A model generated the notes under the pieces. That model did no database searches. It had not been told where the DNA came from and saw only the letters and a program-made list of their open reading frames with translations. Source: Nanobdellota archaeon (GTDB taxonomy: Archaea; Nanobdellota; Nanobdellia; Parvarchaeales; Parvarchaeaceae). Taken from it: a stretch of 44,045 nt of DNA. Both the position numbers and the translations under genes were made by a program. Of this stretch, positions 1 to 9,014 are shown in pieces. The number at the start of each line of letters is the position of its first letter. Position 1 is the first letter of the stretch. The DNA lies in contig JAJZXE010000005.1 in NCBI GenBank assembly GCA_021802505.1, positions 1 to 44,045 of the forward strand, given 5' to 3'.

Positions 1-151
1 CGGTTTCTTCCTTTGCTTTCAGTATGATCTCCCTTCCTTTCGTCTCTGCCTCTTCGACTATCTTTTTCGCCCTTTCGGTCGCTTCCCTTATCTTTCTCTC
101 GGATTCCTCCTCTTTTTCTTTTAATTTCCTTAGGTTCTCTATCCCTTCCAT
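1..151 (-). CDS. atpH: A-type ATP synthase subunit H (partial, runs off left edge)
   Basis: Reverse-strand reading from ATG at 151: [50 protein letters not shown], a charged coiled coil typical of AhaH; start overlaps the subunit D stop (TGATG). Confidence 0.7.
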   Translation of the reverse strand, partial: MEGIENLRKLKEKEEESERKIREATERAKKIVEEAETKGREIILKAKEET

Positions 152-765
152 CAGCTTTTTAACCTCTTTATGAATTTTATTGAAACTAAACGATCTCTTT
201 CCATGTCGTCAAGGCTCTGTTTTATGTACTTTATTTTTTCCTTCCACCGCGGTATTATGATATTCTCTATGGAATTCGTCCTCCTGTTCAGTTTGTATAT
301 TTCGTTCAGCAGCTTTCTCATTGCGGTCTCCTTCTCCGCTATCTCTATCAGCATAGAAAGAAAAGAGGAATAGGTGTTCTTTGCGTCGTAAACCGCCGTC
401 GGTATGGTCAGGCTGTCGCTGTTCGTCAGTATATCAATGTTCTGGCTTATGTTTATGTTCGGTATTACCAAGCCCATCACGTTTCTTGCCTTTAGTTCGG
501 CGGTTTTCTCGCTCTGTTCCTGTGCGACTCTTTCTATCGTGATCCTTCCGCTGAGAGCTTCAGCGATCTCTATGCTCTCCCTGCTTTTCATGATGGTGTT
601 CTGCAGATCCGCCTTCATGTTTTCAATCTGTCTTACAAGCTCGAAGAACTCCATTATCAGCGAGGATCGCTTCATTTTAAGAAGATCAAGCCCTCTGCTT
701 GCGGTTTTAATCCTTCTTTTTGTCTCGATCAATTCCCTTCTGGTTACTCTGATGTTTCCTTCCAT
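151..765 (-). CDS. atpD: A-type ATP synthase subunit D
   Basis: 204 aa, N-term [29 protein letters not shown] typical of V/A-ATPase subunit D; located after subunit B. Confidence 0.93.
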   Translation of the reverse strand: MEGNIRVTRRELIETKRRIKTASRGLDLLKMKRSSLIMEFFELVRQIENMKADLQNTIMKSRESIEIAEALSGRITIERVAQEQSEKTAELKARNVMGLVIPNINISQNIDILTNSDSLTIPTAVYDAKNTYSSFLSMLIEIAEKETAMRKLLNEIYKLNRRTNSIENIIIPRWKEKIKYIKQSLDDMERDRLVSIKFIKRLKS

Positions 766-2132
766 TTTCCGTATTTCTGTATAAATTCAGGCTTTATCCT
801 CTTTATCTCCTTTTTGTCTATCATGCTTAATAGCTCCCACCCTAAATCCAGCGTGTCATTTATGCTTCTGTCCTCGTCAAAGCCCTGCTTAAGGAAGCGG
901 TTTTCAAATTCATTCGCGAAGTTAAGGTACTGCTTGTCTATGCTGCTCAGTGCATCCTCACCGACGATCTCTGTCAGGCTTCTCAGTTCCTTGCCTTTTG
1001 CATAGGCCGCATACATCTGGTCCGAAACCCCTTTGTGGTCCTCTCTTGTAGAATCCTTTCCTATTCCCTGGTTCATTAATCTGGAAAGAGAAAGAAGTAC
1101 GTCTATGCCGGGATAAATCCCGCTTTTGTCCATGCTCCTGCTTAATACTATCTGACCTTCGGTTATGTAGCCCGTTAGATCAGGAATAGGGTGCGTAATG
1201 TCATCGCTCGGCATGGTAAGTATCGGAAGCTGTGTTACAGACCCCTGTTTGCCTTTCACTTTTCCCGCTCTTTCGAAAAGGCTTGCCAGATCAGTGTACA
1301 GATAACCGGGATAACCTCTTCTTCCCGGAACCTCGTCCCTCGCGGCAGAGATTTCACGCAGAGCCTCCGCGTAGTTCGTCATATCCGTAAGTATCACTAT
1401 CACGTGCGCTCCTTTTTCGTACGCTAAATATTCTGCTGTAGTTAACGCGAGTCTGGGCAGCACTATCCTCTCCATTGAAGGCTCCGCGGCAAGATTCAGG
1501 AATACCACTGACTTTTCCAGTGCGCCGCTTTTTTGGAATTCATTCACGAAGAAGTTGGCGTCCTCGCTGTTTATTCCTATACCGCCGAATACAACGTAGA
1601 ACTCGTCCTTTTCAGAGAGTATCTTAGCCTGCTTTACGATCTGCGCCGCAACCTTGTTGTGTGCCAGACCCGATCCTGAGAATATCGGGAGTTTCTGCCC
1701 CCTTACTAAAGTGTTCATGCAGTCTATCGCCGATATCCCCGTCTGCACAAATTCAGAAGGCTCTTCCCTTGCGTATGGATTTATCGGGTTTCCGTTTATG
1801 TCCGCCTTTTCGTCGCTGAAAACTGGAATTCCGCCGTCCCTCGGTCTGCCTAAACCATCGAATACTCTTCCGACCATGTCCATGCTCACCGGTATCTTGA
1901 ACGTGCTTCCCTTGAATCTGACCTTCGTGCCTTCGGTATTCATCCCGCTCGTATCTCCGAATACCTGTATTATGGTCACGTCTTCATTTGTCGCAAGCAC
2001 CTGTCCGTTTATCTTTCTTCCGTTTTCCAGTTCTATCTCAGCTACTTCGTTGTATGAGGCGTTTTTCACGCCCCTTACAAACAAAAGTACATTGGTCACT
2101 TTTTCAACGGTTTTATATTCAATGCCTTCCAT
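744..2132 (-). CDS. atpB: A-type ATP synthase subunit B
   Basis: 462 aa; [39 protein letters not shown] motifs of the non-catalytic B subunit. Confidence 0.97.
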   Translation of the reverse strand: MEGIEYKTVEKVTNVLLFVRGVKNASYNEVAEIELENGRKINGQVLATNEDVTIIQVFGDTSGMNTEGTKVRFKGSTFKIPVSMDMVGRVFDGLGRPRDGGIPVFSDEKADINGNPINPYAREEPSEFVQTGISAIDCMNTLVRGQKLPIFSGSGLAHNKVAAQIVKQAKILSEKDEFYVVFGGIGINSEDANFFVNEFQKSGALEKSVVFLNLAAEPSMERIVLPRLALTTAEYLAYEKGAHVIVILTDMTNYAEALREISAARDEVPGRRGYPGYLYTDLASLFERAGKVKGKQGSVTQLPILTMPSDDITHPIPDLTGYITEGQIVLSRSMDKSGIYPGIDVLLSLSRLMNQGIGKDSTREDHKGVSDQMYAAYAKGKELRSLTEIVGEDALSSIDKQYLNFANEFENRFLKQGFDEDRSINDTLDLGWELLSMIDKKEIKRIKPEFIQKYGKWKETSE

Positions 2133-2133
2133 T

Positions 2134-5100
2134 TTATTTCTCCGAATTCATTTTGCTTATTTCTTCTATGTTCTTTTCTATTTCCTTTATTGCATTATCG
2201 ATATCCTCTTCCTTTGTGTATCTCAGCCTTGCTATTTTCTGTTTCACCGGCAGGGAAACGAGTTTTTCCATTGTAATGTTTCTCGTTAATGCCGCCTTTT
2301 CCGTTTCAAATAGCTGCATTATAATTTTGAGCATTTTATACTGCTTGCTTACCGAGGCATAGGTGTCAACCTCATCGAAAGCGTTTTGCTGAAGGTAATC
2401 CTCCCTTAACGTTTTGGAAATCTCCAGAATAAGCTTGTCAGATTCAGGTAAAGCATCATATCCCACCAGCTGCACTATCTCATTTATCTCCGCCTCTTTC
2501 TGCAGCGTCGCCAAAGCGCTGCCCCTCAGTTCCGGCCAGTCCTGCGCTATGTTCTTCCTGTACCATGCATCTAATCCATCGGTGTAAAGCGAGTAGCTGT
2601 TCAACCAGTTTATCGACGGGAAATGCCTAGCATTCGCCAGCGCTGCATCTAATGCCCAGAAAACCCTTGTCACTCGCAGTGTGTTCTGCGATACCGGCTC
2701 GGATATGTCACCACCTGGAGGAGAAACCGCTCCTATTATAGTTGCAGAGCCTGTTTTTCCGCTGAGAAGTTTTGCGCGTCCGGCTCTTTCATAAAACTCT
2801 CCGATCCTCCTGCCAAGATAAGCGGGATAACCCTCTTCACCGGGCATTTCCTCCAGCCTGCCGGAAAGCTCACGCAGTGCCTCGGCCCATCTGGAAGTAC
2901 TGTCCGCCATCACGGCTACGTTGTAACCCATGTCTCTGTAGTACTCTGCTATAGTTATCCCGGTGTAGATGCTTGCCTCCCTAGCGGCAACGGGCATGTT
3001 TGAAGTGTTTGCGATCAAGATGGTTCTGTCCATCAGCGGCCTGCCGCTCTTTGGATCCTTTAATTCAGGGAATGTAGTCAGTATTTCAGTCATCTCATTT
3101 CCGCGCTCACCGCAGCCAACGTACACTATCACATCCGCGTCGGACCACTTTGCAAGCTGGTGCTGGATTACTGTATTATGGAGAAGAATGGCTCCTTCTC
3201 CCCCGACAAAATTGCTGCCAAACTCAGGAGTTACAACATCATATACATCAAAAGGTCCCGGAATTTCTTCTATCTTTTCTATCCTGTCAAAGTACACAAA
3301 TTCCAGTGCTTTTGCAAGGTAATTTAGCCGTTGTATCTGCAAGACGTTAGAGTGGTTTACCGAAAGAGTTTGTACAAATTTATTAAAGGAATTGACGCTC
3401 ATTTTTTCATTTCCGCCGGTGTAGTTGGTTATTTCTAATCCGTTTGATTTCAGCTCGCTGTAGCTGGAATAGGATCTATATAAATCTTGTACAGTCTGTC
3501 CTTTCAATGGAACTAAATCCACCGCGGTATAAGTATTTCCTTTTGAACTGCAATATGTTTTGATTTTCTCAATTTTTTCGTATTCGTTTTCTTCGGATTT
3601 TACGCTCGAATAGAATTTTTTAAGTTCATTTATGTTCCTTATAAATATCCTGTTTCTATCATTTTCGCTTAGGCTCTTGTTTGTACTGAGGGAATGCAGT
3701 ATTCCCAGCCTGGTCAACAGGTATGACAGTCCTATCGATAACTTTTTACTTGCGGTGGATAATTCTATATTTCCCTTATAATAGCTGCCGTCTCCCAGGT
3801 AGTAGCCCTTTAAAAATGCGGATATAATCTTGTCATTTGATTTCATTATCATTGTAGGTATGTATTTATCAGTAGCAGATCTAGCGTTTATCATTTTTTT
3901 CACAAAGCTGACCAATATTACGCTGTTGACCAGTACATTCGGAGTTTTATCTCTCGGTCTTTCGATTTTACTGTCTAAATTAAATACCTCTTTTATCAGG
4001 TACTTTACCCTATTAAGCAGCTTTTCATCTGAATTGGTGAATACAAACGTGGTTTTTCCCCTCAGATATCCCTCGGCTACATAAAACCCAAGCAGTTCCG
4101 CCAGTTCTTCGGACATGTAATCGGGAATAGTTACTATATTGCCCCTTCTGTCTCCTCTCAGTTTATTTATCCGCGGTAACTTTATATTGAGTGCATCATA
4201 AGCCTGTTTTATCCACTTTATTTTCGGTGCGGGATTATTTTCATTTCTGGTTATCTGGTTTATGATATCCTCTTTCAAACCGCTCTTTATTACCTTCTGT
4301 CTGTTCTTTTTTACCAGCGATTTAAGTTCTGCCTTGATGCTTTCATCGCTTGCCCGGGCCTCTGCAAACAGTGAGTAAACGTCTATATCCTGATCTGTTC
4401 CATTCGTTTTAAATTTCCTTATAGAAACTATATACTCTCCTTCCTTCAGTGAGTTAGCGGGTGTCTCCCTTATCTGGCCGTCCGGATCCAGTCTAAATAA
4501 CTTATGAATAGGCGTTACCTTTACTTTTTTCCCAGTTCTTGTTTTTATTCTTAATACAGAATCGCTTTTTCCTTGATATATGAAATTTGATGCGCTTTCA
4601 GCGACTTTTCCACCGTAGAAAGAACAGGTTTTTAGGGGAGAATCAAGTTTAATCAGCGTTTCATTCTCATCCCGATATTCTATTTTGCCGCTTGATAACG
4701 CCTCTTCATATACTTTCTCTATTGTTTCTATGCTTCCGTCCCCTAAAAGAATCGGCGTATCTCCGGTTACGCACTTACCAGATCCGAAAGGCCCCGGAAC
4801 CGCTGCAGTTCCTCCCATGGCTACCGGAAACATCGTATCTATTACCCTCTGCCCTGTCAACAAAGGTATGAACGGAGGAAGTTTTTCCTTTACCGGACGG
4901 GGAGTTCTCACCGGCCATTTGTTCATCATCTTTATGTTTTCGTTCTTTCCGTCGTTATCCAAAACCATTATCGTGTCTTCAATCGTGTACTCTCCTTCTT
5001 CGGCTATCTTTTTTACTTTTCCTTTTTTATCGGGCGGCAGAAGTATCCTGTGCTTTATAAGCGAGCTCTCTTTTACCTCGCCGATCTCCTCTCCATAATC

Positions 5101-5484
5101 TAGTTCCTGGCCCTCGCTTACTTTGGGTTTGAAATGCCATTTCTTTTCTCTGTCCAGCGAATCTACGGCTACTCCGCTTCCTATGAACGTTCCCTCTTTC
5201 TCCAGGATCTTATCCAACGGTCTTTGTATCCCGTCAAATATGGATCCTATCAAACCGGGGCCTAACTCAACGGACAAAGGCTCGTTTGTATCAATGGCCT
5301 TCTCCTCTACCTTTAATCCGCTGGTGTCTTCATAAACCTGGATTATCGCGTTTTCCCCGTCGAGTTTAACTATCTCCCCCACAAGAGATTTGTCTCCGAC
5401 AAGAACGATATCATTCATCTTAGGATTATCCAATCCCTTCGCAATTACAACCGAACCAGATACGCTTATTACTTTTCCTTCCAT
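2134..5484 (-). CDS. atpA: A-type ATP synthase catalytic subunit A, intein-containing precursor
   Basis: 1116 aa; exteins carry GPFGSGK|T P-loop, [36 protein letters not shown]; interrupted by an in-frame intein. Confidence 0.97.
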   Translation of the reverse strand: MEGKVISVSGSVVIAKGLDNPKMNDIVLVGDKSLVGEIVKLDGENAIIQVYEDTSGLKVEEKAIDTNEPLSVELGPGLIGSIFDGIQRPLDKILEKEGTFIGSGVAVDSLDREKKWHFKPKVSEGQELDYGEEIGEVKESSLIKHRILLPPDKKGKVKKIAEEGEYTIEDTIMVLDNDGKNENIKMMNKWPVRTPRPVKEKLPPFIPLLTGQRVIDTMFPVAMGGTAAVPGPFGSGKCVTGDTPILLGDGSIETIEKVYEEALSSGKIEYRDENETLIKLDSPLKTCSFYGGKVAESASNFIYQGKSDSVLRIKTRTGKKVKVTPIHKLFRLDPDGQIRETPANSLKEGEYIVSIRKFKTNGTDQDIDVYSLFAEARASDESIKAELKSLVKKNRQKVIKSGLKEDIINQITRNENNPAPKIKWIKQAYDALNIKLPRINKLRGDRRGNIVTIPDYMSEELAELLGFYVAEGYLRGKTTFVFTNSDEKLLNRVKYLIKEVFNLDSKIERPRDKTPNVLVNSVILVSFVKKMINARSATDKYIPTMIMKSNDKIISAFLKGYYLGDGSYYKGNIELSTASKKLSIGLSYLLTRLGILHSLSTNKSLSENDRNRIFIRNINELKKFYSSVKSEENEYEKIEKIKTYCSSKGNTYTAVDLVPLKGQTVQDLYRSYSSYSELKSNGLEITNYTGGNEKMSVNSFNKFVQTLSVNHSNVLQIQRLNYLAKALEFVYFDRIEKIEEIPGPFDVYDVVTPEFGSNFVGGEGAILLHNTVIQHQLAKWSDADVIVYVGCGERGNEMTEILTTFPELKDPKSGRPLMDRTILIANTSNMPVAAREASIYTGITIAEYYRDMGYNVAVMADSTSRWAEALRELSGRLEEMPGEEGYPAYLGRRIGEFYERAGRAKLLSGKTGSATIIGAVSPPGGDISEPVSQNTLRVTRVFWALDAALANARHFPSINWLNSYSLYTDGLDAWYRKNIAQDWPELRGSALATLQKEAEINEIVQLVGYDALPESDKLILEISKTLREDYLQQNAFDEVDTYASVSKQYKMLKIIMQLFETEKAALTRNITMEKLVSLPVKQKIARLRYTKEEDIDNAIKEIEKNIEEISKMNSEK
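3175..4773 (-). mobile_element. Intein with LAGLIDADG (DOD) homing endonuclease domain, 533 aa, in atpA
   Basis: Starts at Cys238 ([14 protein letters not shown], block A), block [13 protein letters not shown], two DOD motifs ([14 protein letters not shown] and [16 protein letters not shown]), block [23 protein letters not shown], ends HN followed by Thr+1; splits GPFGSGK/TVIQH. Confidence 0.95.
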
Positions 5485-5807
5485 TATTTGAATTTTGTTA
5501 TGTCCACCCCCAGTACTCTCCTGGCCAGACCCTCTATCGATTCCTTGCCCAGTTCTAAATTCTCGTTTGGTATAAGCAATACGAGAGGGTCCACCGAAGA
5601 GTTTATCATCATTAATTCGTTTTGATTTGCATGCTGTTTTATATTTTCTTCTGTAATTATTAGGTTATATTCTTTGCTTTTTATCAAGCGTATGACCTCT
5701 TCGAGCGCTTCCTTTCCATTCAAGGTCTTTGAATCATTTATTCCCGCCAGTCTGAGTCCTAAAGCGTCCCTTCTGTCTCCTATGAAAATTATCTTCCTAA
5801 ATTCCAT
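5484..5807 (-). CDS. atpF: A-type ATP synthase subunit F
   Basis: 107 aa; [16 protein letters not shown] plus position between C and A. Confidence 0.88.
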   Translation of the reverse strand: MEFRKIIFIGDRRDALGLRLAGINDSKTLNGKEALEEVIRLIKSKEYNLIITEENIKQHANQNELMMINSSVDPLVLLIPNENLELGKESIEGLARRVLGVDITKFK

Positions 5808-6837
5808 ATCCGATATTAACTACCTCTTTTTCTATATTATAATACTTCTTGAACCAGTTTAATCTTATCATATCTCTCTCTATCTCCGCTTCTATTATGA
5901 AGGAAAGGACGGATTCAAGGGATATAGAACTTGCTTTGAAGATCTGCAGATACCTGTCATGCGACTGCCTTTTCAGTTCCACCTCAAAATTAGCGACCAG
6001 TCCCTCTTTTCTGTAGAGTTCCAGAGCCTCGGACAGGTCGAATGGTATATCCTTTATCGCGTCTTCTATTCTCATCTTTGACATTTCAGCCAGCTTTTCA
6101 GTGCTAATTGACCCTCCTTTTATCAGGATGTTCTCCACGGTTTTGTTCATTTCTATCGCCTTGATCACCGTCATTATGTTCCTTATGTCTATCTGGCTCT
6201 GTATGAACCTCAGTATGGGGCCTTCGTTCCCGTTGTAGAATTTGAAGGCCTTGAGCAGGCCGTTGTAATACTCTACATCCAGAGCGGTGGCCATCCCGGA
6301 GACATCCCTGCTCAGCTCCGCGGAAACAGAAAACGGAAGCAGTACCTTCCCATAGTCATATCTCGTCAGGTAGTTTATCACCTCTGCGAGGTCCTTCTGC
6401 TGGATTATGTTCGAGTATTCGTCCTTGCTGAGCATCGGGCTTAGTATGCCCAGCGGAAAGCCCCTGTTGATGGTGAGCATGTTTTCTGTCATCTGCAGAT
6501 CCTTTCCGATAAGCTTTGCCGCAAGTATCAATTTTATGTTTTCTATGTCTATCTTGCTCAGATATGCCCGGATTAAACCTTTTCCGGAGCTCGGCAGCAA
6601 CATAATCGCGTTTTTGCAGTTTCTTAAGAAATGCGTGTTTACGACGATGTCGATGAGATCCTCTTCCCTGTATCTGTTGTAAACCTCATCTATATCCTGC
6701 TTGTAATTGGTACCGCTTAGAATGGCAATAAATTCGTCCTTACTGCTTTCCTTTATCCTGTTGATCTGATCCTTGCTTAAAAGGTCCAGGGAGAGAGCTT
6801 TTATGTGACCGTAAGCTCCAGCATAAGTTGAATCCAT
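5797..6837 (-). CDS. atpC: A-type ATP synthase subunit C
   Basis: 346 aa; YAGAYGHIKALSLDLLS N-terminus and helical composition; position between E and F. Confidence 0.88.
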   Translation of the reverse strand: MDSTYAGAYGHIKALSLDLLSKDQINRIKESSKDEFIAILSGTNYKQDIDEVYNRYREEDLIDIVVNTHFLRNCKNAIMLLPSSGKGLIRAYLSKIDIENIKLILAAKLIGKDLQMTENMLTINRGFPLGILSPMLSKDEYSNIIQQKDLAEVINYLTRYDYGKVLLPFSVSAELSRDVSGMATALDVEYYNGLLKAFKFYNGNEGPILRFIQSQIDIRNIMTVIKAIEMNKTVENILIKGGSISTEKLAEMSKMRIEDAIKDIPFDLSEALELYRKEGLVANFEVELKRQSHDRYLQIFKASSISLESVLSFIIEAEIERDMIRLNWFKKYYNIEKEVVNIGYGI

Positions 6838-6840
6838 ATT

Positions 6841-7401
6841 CTAACTAGTTATTTTCTTTAAGACTTCCTGAGCTATGCTTTCCTCCGCGTTTTGTATTAT
6901 CCTGTTCAGTGTCAAATCAACGGATAATCTTCCGTCACTCGATTCTGCGTACACCCCGAATATGCGTTTTTTGGAGGTTTTCACGTTCTTTTCCTTTTTT
7001 CCGAATCTTTCAAAATCTTCGCTGTTCATGTAGATTACCGCATCGGGGCCCAGCTTCTCTTTTGCGGTCTTTATCATTGTTTGAATAACTTTTTCATATT
7101 CCTTTTCCCTGCTGAAATCTTTTTCTCCGCTGTAAAGATTTTTCATGCTCTCCTTAAATGCATCGCTTACGGCTTTTTTGACTATGCTCTCGCTTTCCAC
7201 AAGCATATTTGCCTTTTCCACCCGGTCTCTTTCATCAATTTCTTCCTTAAGCTTTTTTTTGCCCTCGGTTCTTATTCTTTCCGCTCCTTCGTTTGCTTGT
7301 TTAATATAATTATTGGCTTTAAGCTGAGCTTCCATTATTAATTTTTTTATCTTTGTATTCGTCTCTTTCTCTATGTGTTCGGTTATTTTCTCAAGACTCA
7401 T
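6841..7401 (-). CDS. atpE: A-type ATP synthase subunit E
   Basis: 186 aa; MSLEKITEHIEKETNTKIKKLIMEAQLKANNYIKQANEGAERI coiled-coil N-terminus; operon position. Confidence 0.88.
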   Translation of the reverse strand: MSLEKITEHIEKETNTKIKKLIMEAQLKANNYIKQANEGAERIRTEGKKKLKEEIDERDRVEKANMLVESESIVKKAVSDAFKESMKNLYSGEKDFSREKEYEKVIQTMIKTAKEKLGPDAVIYMNSEDFERFGKKEKNVKTSKKRIFGVYAESSDGRLSVDLTLNRIIQNAEESIAQEVLKKITS

Positions 7402-7414
7402 ATTCTAATATGCC

Positions 7415-7648
7415 TCACAGTATCTGTAACAGCAAGATCAAACCCAGTACAAAACCGATTATCCAGAGTGTTTCAGGGATTACAAAGAAGAAAAGAACCT
7501 GTCCGAATTTTTCAGGTTTCTCGGCGATTATTCCCATACCGGCCGCACCGATTCCCTGCTGTGCCATTCCGGTACCGATTAAACCGCCCGCTATTGCTAT
7601 TGCAGCGGCTATGGCATATAGAGCGCCTGCATCAGTTGTGACTACCAT
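7415..7648 (-). CDS. atpK: A-type ATP synthase subunit K (proteolipid c-ring)
   Basis: 77 aa, two TM segments, GGLIGTGMAQQGIGAAGMG and ...FFFVIPETLWIIGFVLGLIL with the ion-binding Glu. Confidence 0.93.
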   Translation of the reverse strand: MVVTTDAGALYAIAAAIAIAGGLIGTGMAQQGIGAAGMGIIAEKPEKFGQVLFFFVIPETLWIIGFVLGLILLLQIL

Positions 7649-7828
7649 AGCATCTTACGTTTTTTTCTATTTTTAAGCTTTGCTGTTTTATCAGTACTTA
7701 AAAAAAGACTTTTACATAGATAACTGGAAAAACACTAAAATGATACGATCTTAACATTTTTATATTCTGGCACCATCCCACCAATAAAATTCTATAACCA
7801 GTCTCGATTACCTTTCGCTCGCCATAAA

Positions 7829-7966
7829 CTACAGATATTTATTTATCTCGTCGAGCAAATAATCCGGTGAAACTAAATCAAATTTATGGCTTATAATTAT
7901 CTCTCTGGACTTATTGTTTTTTATAAGGGCTGCAATAACGCAGTTCGCGTCGATAACTAAAATCAT
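7829..7966 (-). pseudogene. Truncated PIN-domain toxin (VapC remnant), 45 aa
   Basis: Reverse-strand reading MILVIDANCVIAALIKNNKSREIIISHKFDLVSPDYLLDEINKYL*: PIN N-terminus only (first catalytic Asp), stops at TAG; ATGA-coupled to the upstream antitoxin. Confidence 0.75.
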
Positions 7967-8193
7967 AGCCTGTGTCTTTTTGCCATGTTCTCTTTGATTT
8001 TATTGCCTATCTCGAGTGCATCTTTTTCAGTTAATTTGCTCTTTGCTAAAATCTTGTCCATAAGTTCCAGTTCCGTCGCTTTTTCCAGCAATGCCTGCCT
8101 AGCGACCTCGCTCCACTTTATTTCTTTATGTTTCTTCATTAACATATTCAGTTCCGGCGAAACTGCCAATGTCATATTTGTCATACATATCAC
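7963..8193 (-). CDS. VapB-like antitoxin
   Basis: 76 aa; TLAVSPELNMLMKKHKEIKWSEVARQALLEKATELELMDKILAKSKLTEKDALEIGNKIKENMAKRH, archaeal VapB type; overlaps the downstream PIN remnant start. Confidence 0.8.
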   Translation of the reverse strand: MICMTNMTLAVSPELNMLMKKHKEIKWSEVARQALLEKATELELMDKILAKSKLTEKDALEIGNKIKENMAKRHRL

Positions 8194-8524
8194 CTAAGTA
8201 TAATAAGCAGAATAAGTATAAATACTTATTTATTTGATATGCGAGTTCAGAGATGTGAAGTGACAACCTCTGGTGAAGGAGGCTGTGAGGTTAATTGGTT
8301 ATTTTTTTATTAAAGATTTATTTAAACTTACTTTAATCACTTTATATGTGTTAAAGTTTTTAGCTTAAAACTTTAATAACCTAAAATGTTAGGTCTTAAT
8401 TCTGTTCCTAAGTTTTCTAATTAAGTTACTTTGTTAGCAAAGCCTTTAGAAACGAAAGCTTTAAAAAGGGTGGAATACAGAAAAGTATTTATATTAGTTC
8501 TTTCATATGGTTTATCGTAAACAT

Positions 8525-9010
8525 ATGGAAATAAACTCAATACCGGACGACGTAATCGACTGTCTTTTCGATGCAATAGAAAAGAACAATAAACTATATA
8601 TTATCCTCAAGGAGGATAACAAAGACAATGAAGATAAGATAGAGAAAGTTTTCGGGAAAGACGTCGAATTTTTGGACATGATGGATTTGATCCAGAAAAA
8701 GATGTTTTCCAGTTTGATGGATGCGGTGAGCGTATTCGATAACGAGCCTTTCCTGAACAAATTCGGCTTTAACCAGATAACAGAAATCTTTTACGATCTT
8801 ACGAGACTGGAGCAGAGCAAAAAAATGCTGTTTAATTACGCTTTACTCGGCAGAAGAGGAAAGGAAGGGCTGCTTCAAACCCTGGGAGGAGGACGGCTTA
8901 CAAAAAGCGCCATATTCGTTCCGTCCAGCAGGGCAAAAGAAGCGGAGAATTTTATAAAAAAATGGAATGTAGAATACCTGAAAAAGAGCGTATTCGTTCT
9001 AGGAGGTTAG
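8525..9010 (+). CDS. Uncharacterised protein upstream of cdc48
   Basis: ORF 8507..9010 (167 aa); ATG at 8525 (MEINSIPDDV) preferred because a TATA-like box lies at about 8488-8493, too close to 8507. No family recognised. Confidence 0.65.
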   Translation: MEINSIPDDVIDCLFDAIEKNNKLYIILKEDNKDNEDKIEKVFGKDVEFLDMMDLIQKKMFSSLMDAVSVFDNEPFLNKFGFNQITEIFYDLTRLEQSKKMLFNYALLGRRGKEGLLQTLGGGRLTKSAIFVPSSRAKEAENFIKKWNVEYLKKSVFVLGG

Positions 9011-9014
9011 TGAT

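Noticed and set aside
170-784. Plus-strand ORFs 170..373 and 404..784, and many similar antisense ORFs throughout (e.g. 1654..2289, 9641..10573, 14782..15543)
   Set aside because: They lie fully antisense to confidently identified genes and have the hydrophobic/Ser/Phe-rich composition of reversed Lys/Glu-rich coding sequence.
8250-8285. C/D-box sRNA candidate around gatgtgaagtgacaacctctggtgaagg with AACCTC/GAGGTT arms
   Set aside because: No convincing C (RUGAUGA) and D (CUGA) box pair with proper spacing.
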